From Pararhizobium sp. (GTDB taxonomy: Bacteria > Pseudomonadota > Alphaproteobacteria > Rhizobiales > Rhizobiaceae): a stretch of 8,235 nucleotides of DNA. The notes under the pieces were generated by a model that did not search any database, was not told the origin of the DNA, and saw only the letters and a program-made list of their open reading frames with translations. Shown piece after piece: positions 1 through 5,822 of the stretch (positions are counted from its first letter, which is position 1; each line of letters opens with the position of its first letter). The DNA lies in NCBI GenBank assembly GCA_030655075.1, contig JAURWE010000059.1, positions 1 through 8,235 on the forward strand. Reading direction: 5' to 3'. A program made the translations under genes and the position numbers.

Positions 1-6
1 CCACAG

Positions 7-52
7 AAGCGGACTTGCCGGACCCTGCGTTCGGCAAGTCCGCTTTGTTTTT
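7..52 (+). terminator. Rho-independent terminator of an upstream gene
   Basis: Bases 7-20 (AAGCGGACTTGCCG) pair perfectly with 32-45 (CGGCAAGTCCGCTT). This gives a 14-bp stem with an 11-base loop, followed by a T-rich run to base 52. The T-run lies only on the plus-strand side, so it ends transcription coming from the left, from a gene outside the window. The next start codon is at 62, which leaves almost no room for a separate promoter. Confidence 0.88.
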
Positions 53-61
53 GAGAGACAC

Positions 62-1291
62 ATGAACCCCGACGCCCAGACCCTCTGGAAAGCCCCGCGA
101 TGGGCGCTGGCCATCCTGCTTGCCGTGCTCGGCATGCTCGGCCCCTTTTCCATCGACACCTACATTCCGGCGTTCTCCGGCATCGCGAAGTCGATCGGCG
201 CGACGCCGGTGGAAATGCAGCAGACGCTGTCGGCCTACCTCTTCGGCTTCGCGTTCATGAACCTGTTCCACGGTGCGCTGTCGGACAGCTTCGGGCGCCG
301 GCCTGTCGTGCTGTGGGGCCTGGCGGTGTTCACACTGGCGTCGCTGGGCTGCGCGCTGTCGCAGACCATCGGGCAGCTGGTGCTGTTCCGGGCGCTGCAA
401 GGACTGTCGACGGGCGCGGGCATCGTGGTGTCGCGCGCGGTCATCCGCGACATGTTTCCGCCGGCAGAAGCGCAGAAGGTGATGAGCCAGGTGACGATCT
501 ACTTCGGCGTGGCGCCCGCCATTGCACCGATCGTCGGCGGCTTCCTGTTCGTGCATGCCGGCTGGCACAGCATTTTCTGGTTCCTGGTGGCCGTGGGCGT
601 GATCCTGTTCACGGCCAACTACAAGCTGCTGCCCGAGACCTTGCACGTCGACCAGCGCCAGCCCTTCGAGGTGCGTCATTTGATGCGTGGCTATTCGGCG
701 CTGTGCTCGGACCCCCGCTTCCTGCTGCTGGCCTTTGCCAGCGGCGTGCCCTTCAACGGCATGTTCCTCTACGTGCTGGCGGCACCCGCCTTCCTCGGCG
801 ACCATCTGGCGCTGGCGCCCACGCAATTCTTCTGGTTCTTCCTGCTGACCATCGGCGGCATCATGGCCGGCGCCTGGGCCAGCGGACGCATGGCCGGCAA
901 GGTGGCGCCCAAGCGGCAAATCCGCGACGGCTTCGTCATCATGCTGCTGACCTCGGTGGTGAACGTGGTGGCCAACGCGCTCTTCACACCGCACGCCATC
1001 TGGGCACTCTGGCCGATCGCCTTCTTCGCCTTCGGCTGGGCACTGATGGTGCCGGTCATCACCCTGCTCGTGCTGGACCTGCATCCCGAGCGGCGCGGCA
1101 TGGCGTCGTCCCTCCAGGCGGTCATCGGGTCGACCGCCAATGGCGTGGTGGCCGGCGTGATCGCGCCACTGGTCATGCACTCGACACTGGGCCTGGCCGT
1201 CACGTCGATCCTGATGTTGGGCATCGGCCTGGTCGCATGGGTCTGGCTGCACCGCCAGTGGCCCGAGATCGGTCGGCGGGTCGCGCAGTAG
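62..1291 (+). CDS. Bcr/CflA-family MFS multidrug exporter
   Basis: A 409-residue inner-membrane protein of the major facilitator superfamily, DHA1 Bcr/CflA type, predicted to export drugs or metabolites by proton antiport. It shows about 12 hydrophobic segments, the usual number and length for the family. The first helix (about 14-36) ends in SIDTYIPAF (30-38), typical of this subfamily. Motif A follows helix 2 (GALSDSFGRRP, 71-81). A motif-B-like LFRALQG begins at 108, and a motif-C-like glycine/proline stretch (GVAPAIAPIVGG) at 149-160. The ATG at 62 is preceded by a weak purine run, GAGAGA at 53-58. It stands alone: a terminator lies just before it and another 16 bases after its stop, and it converges on phhA. 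The substrate cannot be read from sequence, so no specific symbol is given. Confidence 0.9.
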   Translation: MNPDAQTLWKAPRWALAILLAVLGMLGPFSIDTYIPAFSGIAKSIGATPVEMQQTLSAYLFGFAFMNLFHGALSDSFGRRPVVLWGLAVFTLASLGCALSQTIGQLVLFRALQGLSTGAGIVVSRAVIRDMFPPAEAQKVMSQVTIYFGVAPAIAPIVGGFLFVHAGWHSIFWFLVAVGVILFTANYKLLPETLHVDQRQPFEVRHLMRGYSALCSDPRFLLLAFASGVPFNGMFLYVLAAPAFLGDHLALAPTQFFWFFLLTIGGIMAGAWASGRMAGKVAPKRQIRDGFVIMLLTSVVNVVANALFTPHAIWALWPIAFFAFGWALMVPVITLLVLDLHPERRGMASSLQAVIGSTANGVVAGVIAPLVMHSTLGLAVTSILMLGIGLVAWVWLHRQWPEIGRRVAQ

Positions 1292-1307
1292 CGGCTTCAA
1301 TGAAAAG

Positions 1308-1333
1308 AGAAAGGCGCCGTGCGGCGCCTTTCT
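1308..1333. terminator. Bidirectional terminator between convergent MFS gene and phhA
   Basis: AGAAAGGCGCC (1308-1318) pairs with GGCGCCTTTCT (1323-1333) around the loop GTGC, an 11-bp stem. On the minus strand the stem is followed by a T-rich stretch reading TCTTTTC (complement of about 1303-1309), a good tail. On the plus strand the tail is the weaker CTTTCTT. The stem starts directly after the phhA stop codon (1334-1336) and 16 bases after the transporter stop, so it can serve both genes. Confidence 0.82.
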
Positions 1334-2254
1334 TCAGGGGGCGGCGACCAGCGCCTGTCTTTTCTCGTCGTGGTAGCGGCCCGTGCCGCGCGGCGAAACC
1401 AGCCGGTCGGTGGCAAGCACGTCGCCCGGCTCGAAGTCGGCCTGCCCGTCGATGCGCGCGTACAGCGGGCCGAAGTCGATGCGCGCCAGGTCGAGCAGTT
1501 CGTCCAGGCTGTCGATGACGAAGTAGCTTTCCTGGAAATCGTCGATGCGGTAGCGCGTGCGCATCACGCGCTCCAGGTCGAAGCCGATCCGGTTGGGCGA
1601 CGCGTCTTCGAGCGAGAAGACGCTTTCGGTGCGCGACGAGGCGATGCCCGCGCCGTAGATGCGCAGGCCATCCTTTTGCTGGATCAGCCCGAATTCCACG
1701 GTGTACCAGTAGACCCGCGCCAGCTTGTCGAGCACACCCAGTTCCCTGGCGCGCAAGCCGCCCTGGCCATAGGCCTGGATGTAGTCGGCGATCGCCGGGT
1801 TCATGAGCATCGGCACGTGGCCGAAGACGTCGTGGAACACGTCGGGCTCTTCCAGGTAGTCGAGCTCGTGCGGCTTGCGGATGAAGTGACCGGCCGGGAA
1901 GCGCCGATGGGCCAGGTGCTCGAAGAAGACCTCGTCGGGCACGAGTCCCGGCACCGCCACGATTTCCCAGCCGGTGCGCTTCATCAGCACCTCGCTCAGG
2001 CGCCGGAAGTCGGGGATCTGCTCGGGGCCGATGGGCAGGTCGCGCATGCCTTGCACGAACTCGTCGCAGGCGCGGCCGGGCAGGAGCCTGGTCTGCCGCT
2101 CGAACAGCGTCTTCCAGACGCCGTGCTCCTCGGCCGTGTAGCGGTCCCAGCCCTGGTCGATGGTCCAGTCGGGGCGATCGGGCCTCGCCGCATCGCCGGC
2201 AGCAAGGCCATGCTTTGCGGATTCCTTGCTTCTGTCAGCCACCGTGGAAGTCAT
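1334..2254 (-). CDS. phhA: Phenylalanine 4-monooxygenase (phenylalanine hydroxylase)
   Basis: Cytoplasmic non-heme iron enzyme that hydroxylates L-phenylalanine to L-tyrosine with O2 and tetrahydropterin, the entry step of phenylalanine breakdown. The 306-residue product is the compact bacterial form, with the catalytic domain only and no N-terminal ACT regulatory domain. The iron ligands are visible: His141 and His146 in HDVFGH, and Glu187 in YWYTVEFGL. Other family hallmarks are DQGWDRYTAEEH (33-44), PDFRRLSEVL (81-90), the FPAGHFIR stretch (119-126) and SRTESVFSL (207-215). The frame stays open far upstream, but the ATG at 2254 is chosen: it has AAGGA six bases before it (2261-2265), and upstream translation is low-complexity shadow of hppD. 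It lies 16 bp after the hppD stop, so the two form an operon. No pterin carbinolamine dehydratase (phhB) is in the window. Confidence 0.95.
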   Translation of the reverse strand: MTSTVADRSKESAKHGLAAGDAARPDRPDWTIDQGWDRYTAEEHGVWKTLFERQTRLLPGRACDEFVQGMRDLPIGPEQIPDFRRLSEVLMKRTGWEIVAVPGLVPDEVFFEHLAHRRFPAGHFIRKPHELDYLEEPDVFHDVFGHVPMLMNPAIADYIQAYGQGGLRARELGVLDKLARVYWYTVEFGLIQQKDGLRIYGAGIASSRTESVFSLEDASPNRIGFDLERVMRTRYRIDDFQESYFVIDSLDELLDLARIDFGPLYARIDGQADFEPGDVLATDRLVSPRGTGRYHDEKRQALVAAP

Positions 2255-2260
2255 GGGCTG

Positions 2261-2265
2261 TCCTT
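2261..2265 (-). promoter_or_regulatory. Ribosome binding site deciding the phhA start
   Basis: AAGGA on the minus strand lies six bases upstream of the ATG at 2254, inside the 16-bp gap after the hppD stop. It supports the 306-residue product over a longer reading that would run back into hppD. Confidence 0.7.
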
Positions 2266-2270
2266 GCGTG

Positions 2271-3353
2271 TCAGGCCGCTTCCAGCACGCCGCGGCGGAT
2301 CTGGTCGCGCTCGAGCGACTCGAAGAGCGCCTTGAAGTTGCCTTCGCCAAAACCTTCGCTGTAGTTGCCCTGGCGCTGGATGAACTCGAAGAACACCGGA
2401 CCCAGCGAAGGCTGCGAGAAGATCTGCAGCAGCAGGCGCGGCTCGCCGCCTTCGGTGGTGCCGTCCAGCAGGATGCCGCGCGTCTGCAGTTCGGCAATGT
2501 TGTGGCCATGGCCTGGCAGGCGCGTGTCGAGCATCTCGTAGTAGATGTCGTTGGGCGCCGTGGCAAGCGGCACGCCGGCCAGGGCGAGCTTGTCGACGGT
2601 TTCCTGCAGGTTGTCGCAGATCAGGGCGATGTGCTGGATGCCTTCGCCGTTGAACTGCATCAGGAATTCCTCGATCTGGCCGCCGCCGGATTTCGATTCC
2701 TCGTTGAGCGGGATGCGGATCATGCCGTCGGGCGCGGTCATGGCCTTGGAAGTGAGGCCCGTGTACTCGCCCTGGATGTCGAAGTAGCGGATCTCGCGGA
2801 AGTTGAACAGCTTCGAATAAAAGTCCGCCCAGAAGGTCATGCGGCCGCGGTAGACGTTGTGGGTCAGGTGGTCGATCAGCTTCAGGCCGTGGCCGACCGG
2901 GTGGCGATCGACACCCTCGATGAATTCGAAGTCGATGTCGTAGATCGACTTGCCTTCCTCGAAACGGTCGATCAAATACAGCGGCGCGCCGCCGATGCCC
3001 TTGATGGCCGGCAGGCGAAGTTCCATCGGGCCGGTGGCAATCTCCACGGGCTGGGCCCCCAGTTCCAGCGCGCGCTCGTAGGCCTTGTGCGAATCCTTCA
3101 CCCGAAAGGCCAGGCCACAGGCCGAGGGGCCATGCTCGGATGCAAAGTAGCCCGCCTGGCTCTTGGCCTCGCGGTTGACGATGAAGTTGATGCCGCCCTG
3201 GCGGTACAGCACGACGTCCTTGGACCGATGCTTGGCGACCAGCGTGAAGCCGAGCGTCTCGAACACCGGTTCGAGCAGGCCAGGTTCAGGCGAGGCGAAT
3301 TCCACGAACTCGAAGCCCATCAGGCCCATGGGATTGTCGAAAAGGTCGGCCAT
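2271..3353 (-). CDS. hppD: 4-hydroxyphenylpyruvate dioxygenase
   Basis: Cytoplasmic Fe(II) dioxygenase that converts 4-hydroxyphenylpyruvate and O2 to homogentisate and CO2 in tyrosine catabolism. The 360-residue length matches the Pseudomonas-type bacterial enzyme, with two vicinal-oxygen-chelate halves (about 10-150 and 155-350). The three iron ligands are identifiable: His162 (in IDHLTHNV), His241 (in GIQHIAL) and Glu323 (in FFEFIQR), each one residue offset from the usual Pseudomonas numbering. Other family stretches are LPGHGHNIAELQ (279-290) and the C-terminal QRQGNYSEGFGEGNFKALFES (327-346). The ATG at 3353 has GGAG (3361-3364) seven bases upstream. It is the first gene of the operon with phhA and diverges from the Lrp-type regulator, which probably controls it. 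The homogentisate-degrading genes hmgA and fahA are not present here. Confidence 0.96.
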   Translation of the reverse strand: MADLFDNPMGLMGFEFVEFASPEPGLLEPVFETLGFTLVAKHRSKDVVLYRQGGINFIVNREAKSQAGYFASEHGPSACGLAFRVKDSHKAYERALELGAQPVEIATGPMELRLPAIKGIGGAPLYLIDRFEEGKSIYDIDFEFIEGVDRHPVGHGLKLIDHLTHNVYRGRMTFWADFYSKLFNFREIRYFDIQGEYTGLTSKAMTAPDGMIRIPLNEESKSGGGQIEEFLMQFNGEGIQHIALICDNLQETVDKLALAGVPLATAPNDIYYEMLDTRLPGHGHNIAELQTRGILLDGTTEGGEPRLLLQIFSQPSLGPVFFEFIQRQGNYSEGFGEGNFKALFESLERDQIRRGVLEAA

Positions 3354-3408
3354 CGTGCGTCTCCAGAATGAGGTTGTGGGTTTGTGGGTTCGATCCTAGG
3401 CAATCTGC

Positions 3409-3425
3409 GCACAGAATTCCTGCAA
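3409..3425 (+). promoter_or_regulatory. Operator-like 17-bp repeat, copy 1
   Basis: GCACAGAATTCCTGCAA matches copy 2 (3450-3466) at 15 of 17 positions, including an identical ten-base core ATTCCTGCAA. The copies are 41 bp apart start to start, about four helical turns, so both would face the same side of the DNA. This fits binding by a dimeric or multimeric Lrp/AsnC protein. It overlaps the place where the -35 box of hppD would fall. That it is bound by the neighbouring regulator is inference. Confidence 0.5.
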
Positions 3426-3449
3426 CTTGCGCGGCCTGGATGGTCAGCG

Positions 3450-3466
3450 GCGCAGGATTCCTGCAA
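3450..3466 (+). promoter_or_regulatory. Operator-like 17-bp repeat, copy 2, with 13-bp palindrome
   Basis: GCGCAGGATTCCTGCAA contains GCAGGA-T-TCCTGC (3452-3464), a perfect inverted repeat around one central base. It ends 10 bases before the ATG of the Lrp-type gene, between or over that gene's likely -35 and -10 boxes. A protein bound here could repress the regulator's own gene, as is common in the Lrp/AsnC family. Confidence 0.5.
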
Positions 3467-3476
3467 GATTGGGGGA

Positions 3477-3959
3477 ATGAACGCCTCAGCTGAACTCGAT
3501 GCCATTGATCTGCGCGTGCTTCGCGCGCTGCAGGCCAATGGCCGCGCCACTTACGACGAGCTCGCCGCCGCCGTGAGCCTGTCGTCCTCGGCCACGCTTC
3601 GGCGCGTCAAGCGGCTGGAAGAAACGGGCGTGATCGCCGGCTACGTCGCCCTGCTGCGGCCCGAGCGGGTCGGACTGGCCCTGACGGCCTACATCAACGT
3701 GCGGCTGGAAAAACACACCGAGAGCCACAAGCGCAGCCCGATGGATGCCTTCCGAGCCTCGGTGCAGGGCTGGCCCGAGGTGGTCGAGTGCGCATCGCTC
3801 ACCGGCGACATGGACTACCTGCTGCGCGTGGTCGTCGCCGACATGGCCGACTACTCGCGCTTCGTCATGGACACGCTGCTCAAGCATCCGAGCGTGCAGG
3901 ACTGCAAGACCAGTTTCGTGCTGGACCGCGTCAAGACGACGACCGCGTTGCCGATCTGA
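3477..3959 (+). CDS. Lrp/AsnC-family transcriptional regulator
   Basis: A 160-residue DNA-binding protein of the feast/famine (Lrp/AsnC) family, normal length. The N-terminus ELDAIDLRVLRALQANGRAT (6-25) is the classical opening, followed by a winged helix-turn-helix (about 24-55; TLRRVKRLEETGVI at 40-53). The C-terminal RAM ligand-binding/oligomerisation domain (about 65-150) carries the typical GDMDYLLRVVV at 110-120. The reading frame is open back to a GTG at 3384, but the ATG at 3477 is chosen because the protein then starts as family members do. The G-run at 3471-3475 lies only one base from this ATG, too close for a good ribosome site, so the message may be leaderless. Divergence from hppD-phhA suggests it senses an aromatic amino acid or related metabolite and controls that operon. 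The ligand is unknown. Confidence 0.93.
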   Translation: MNASAELDAIDLRVLRALQANGRATYDELAAAVSLSSSATLRRVKRLEETGVIAGYVALLRPERVGLALTAYINVRLEKHTESHKRSPMDAFRASVQGWPEVVECASLTGDMDYLLRVVVADMADYSRFVMDTLLKHPSVQDCKTSFVLDRVKTTTALPI

Positions 3960-3986
3960 GCGCTAGGCGTACCCAGGGCACGACCC

Positions 3987-3992
3987 TAGAAT
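3987..3992 (+). promoter_or_regulatory. Candidate -10 box for the diguanylate cyclase gene
   Basis: TAGAAT lies five bases before the ATG at 3998. A start site six or seven bases after this box would fall at or next to the A of the ATG, giving a leaderless message. This agrees with the lack of any Shine-Dalgarno sequence there. No good -35 is visible (TAGGCG at 3964-3969 is a poor match), so this is a weak call. Confidence 0.35.
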
Positions 3993-3997
3993 TCTGC

Positions 3998-5686
3998 ATG
4001 CCCGATCGCCCCGACAAGACGCCACCCAGCCTGACGGCGCAATTGACGGTGGTGTTCGGCACGCTGGTGGTGCTGGCTTCCATCGCCACCACGTGGCTGC
4101 TGAGCGACATGCTGGGTGGCCGCGTGCGGGCCGACGCCGGACGCTCACTCGTCTTCGCCGCCGCGACCGCGTCCCGCACGCTGGCCAACGGGCTGCACGC
4201 GAACGCCGCGGTGGTCGGCATGATCGCCAGCCGCGAAGCGCTGTGGGTCGACGGGCTGGCATCGCCCGAGGCCCGACGCGCACTGGAACTGATCGAACTC
4301 ACGCAGCCGGCCAATCTCTGGGTCGGCGTGGCGGATCTGCGCGGTCGCGTGGCGGCCTCCACCCGCGACATCCTGCACGACGAGAGCGTGGCCGAGCGCC
4401 CCTGGTTCAAGAACGGCAGCAGCCAGCTCTACGTCGGCGACGTGCACCCGGCCAAGCTGCTGGCCACGCTGCTGCCACCCGACAAGAACAACGAGCCGTT
4501 GCGCTTTCTCGACTATTCGGCACCCGTGATGCGGCACGGCAGTGCCATCGGCGTGATCGGCGTGCACGCCAGCTGGGACTGGGCCGGCGATGTCCTGGAC
4601 ACCGTGCTGCCCGCCGAGGCACGCGAGGCCGGCATCGAGGTCTTCATCTTCGATCGCCAGGGCGACGTCATCTTTGCACCTCGCGGTCAGAGCCGACAGT
4701 TGGCCGAAGCCGGGTTGCGCGTGCCGAAGACGGGTGAAAAGCCGGGCGTTGCCACCGTCTTGGCCTGGCATGACGGCGCCGACTACCTGACCGCAGCCAT
4801 CCCGCTGGCCGCACACGACCCGGTCAGCGACCTGGGCTGGACGATCGTGGCACGCGAGCCTGCGGCCCGGGCCTTTGCCGCGGTGGCAGACACCACGCGC
4901 AGCGCACTCCTCATCGGCCTCCTGACGGCCCTGGTGGGGTCGGTGCTCGCTGGCGTGGCCGCGCGCCGCTTCGGTGCGGATGTCATGCGCATGGCCCGTG
5001 CCGCGCGCGACGTGGAGTCCGGCACACCCGGTGCGCGGATTCCGTCGGCGGCCAGCAGCGCTGAAATGCGGACGCTGGCCGATGCGCTGGGCAGCATGAC
5101 GCGCCGCCTGGTCGATGCGCGCGAAGACCTCGAACGGCAGGTGCGCGAGCGCACGCTCGAACTCGAGGCAGCCAATGCCGAACTCGATCGCCAGGCGCAC
5201 ACCGACGCGCTCACCGGCCTGCCCAACCGCCGCATGTTCGACCCGCGGCTGGCCCGGGCGCTGGCCGACGCCCGCCGCCACCAACAGCCGCTCAGCGTGC
5301 TCATGATCGACGCCGACCACTTCAAGCGCATCAACGACGTGCATGGCCACGCAGCGGGCGACGAGGTGCTGCGCCGCCTCACCGCGCTCCTCAGCGCGAA
5401 CCTCCGGGCGAGCGACTTCGTCGCGCGCATGGGCGGGGAGGAATTTGCAGCACTGCTGCCCGACACCGACGGTGGGGACGCCCTGGAGGTCGCCCGGCAG
5501 CTGATCGCGGTGATCGCCAGCCAGACCCGCGGCCTGTACGGCGGTGTGACGGTCAGCATCGGCGTGGCGAGCAGCAGCGACGGACTGGTGCCGACCGGAG
5601 AGCTCCTGCAACGTGCCGACGAGGCGCTTTACCAGGCCAAGGCCGAGGGGCGCAACACGGCGCGCCTGCACCGTGGCGCCGCCTGA
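3998..5686 (+). CDS. Membrane diguanylate cyclase with periplasmic dCache-like sensor
   Basis: A 562-residue inner-membrane enzyme that makes cyclic di-GMP from two GTP. Order: membrane helix 1 (about 16-36), large periplasmic sensor of dCache type (about 40-295; key stretches RPWFKNG at 134-140, YVGDVHPAKLL at 145-155, LDYSAPV at 171-177), membrane helix 2 (about 302-322), HAMP-like linker (about 322-375), coiled coil (about 370-398), and GGDEF domain (about 400-558). The active-site loop is GGEEF (479-483), and the metal/nucleotide motif is DADHFKRINDVHGHAAGDE (438-456). RASD (470-473), five residues before GGEEF, is an intact I-site, so product inhibition is expected. The enzyme therefore looks active. 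The ATG at 3998 gives a short N-terminus before helix 1; earlier starts in this frame overlap the Lrp-type gene. It follows that gene by 38 bp and precedes the EAL gene on the same strand. Confidence 0.92.
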   Translation: MPDRPDKTPPSLTAQLTVVFGTLVVLASIATTWLLSDMLGGRVRADAGRSLVFAAATASRTLANGLHANAAVVGMIASREALWVDGLASPEARRALELIELTQPANLWVGVADLRGRVAASTRDILHDESVAERPWFKNGSSQLYVGDVHPAKLLATLLPPDKNNEPLRFLDYSAPVMRHGSAIGVIGVHASWDWAGDVLDTVLPAEAREAGIEVFIFDRQGDVIFAPRGQSRQLAEAGLRVPKTGEKPGVATVLAWHDGADYLTAAIPLAAHDPVSDLGWTIVAREPAARAFAAVADTTRSALLIGLLTALVGSVLAGVAARRFGADVMRMARAARDVESGTPGARIPSAASSAEMRTLADALGSMTRRLVDAREDLERQVRERTLELEAANAELDRQAHTDALTGLPNRRMFDPRLARALADARRHQQPLSVLMIDADHFKRINDVHGHAAGDEVLRRLTALLSANLRASDFVARMGGEEFAALLPDTDGGDALEVARQLIAVIASQTRGLYGGVTVSIGVASSSDGLVPTGELLQRADEALYQAKAEGRNTARLHRGAA

Positions 5687-5822
5687 AGAAATCTTCCGGG
5701 ACGCCTGCGGATTGCGGCGATGATGGAACCATCTCCGTCCCTGCTGGCGACCACCCGATGCACTCCCTTTTCCTGCTGTCCACGACCGGCGCCGCGGCCC
5801 CGTGTCACGTGAGAGCGCCTCT
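5687..5822. other. Intergenic gap between the cyclase and phosphodiesterase genes
   Basis: About 115-136 bases depending on the chosen start of the next gene. I see no convincing terminator, no strong promoter and no small gene. A tiny inverted repeat, GATGG-AA-CCATC at 5722-5733, has a two-base loop and no T-run. Read-through from the cyclase gene is therefore possible. Confidence 0.5.

Larger units (their letters stand above)
3354..3476. promoter_or_regulatory. Divergent promoter region of hppD-phhA and the Lrp-type gene
   Basis: This 123-bp gap separates the start codons of hppD (minus) and the Lrp-type gene (plus), so it should hold both promoters. On the minus strand TAGGAT (complement of 3393-3398) is a possible -10 box for hppD with a leader of about 33 bases. 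Its -35 position falls in the first 17-bp repeat and is poor. On the plus strand TGGTCA (3441-3446), 17 bases, then CAAGAT (3464-3469) is a weak candidate promoter for the regulator. The existence of the region is firm; the individual boxes are guesses. Confidence 0.65.

Noticed and set aside
100..1518. A 472-codon plus-strand frame overlapping the transporter
   Set aside because: It is out of frame with a clear 12-helix MFS protein, reads through the terminator and is rich in Arg, Ala and Gly with no membrane pattern.
1319..2335. A 338-codon plus-strand frame antisense to phhA
   Set aside because: It crosses the terminator hairpin and the whole phhA gene, and its composition is that of a shadow frame.
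2255..2566. N-terminal extension of phhA to 410 residues
   Set aside because: The extra segment overlaps hppD and is Arg/Ser/Thr-rich low complexity. The start at 2254 has a good ribosome site and gives the normal family length.
2661..2671. CAGGAATTCCT inside hppD as a third operator copy
   Set aside because: It shares only the palindromic centre with the 17-bp repeats, lies within a coding stretch and lacks the GCAA flank. Chance is the simpler explanation.
2160..3371. A 403-codon plus-strand frame antisense to hppD
   Set aside because: The opposite strand encodes a full-length dioxygenase with all iron ligands. The antisense product has no recognised motif.
3788..3997. N-terminal extension of the cyclase gene back to 3788
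   Set aside because: It would overlap the Lrp-type gene by about 170 bases and adds arginine-rich shadow sequence. The ATG at 3998 places the first membrane helix near the N-terminus as expected.
5722..5733. GATGG-AA-CCATC as a terminator between the c-di-GMP genes
   Set aside because: The stem is five base pairs with a two-base loop and no T-run, so it is too weak to call.
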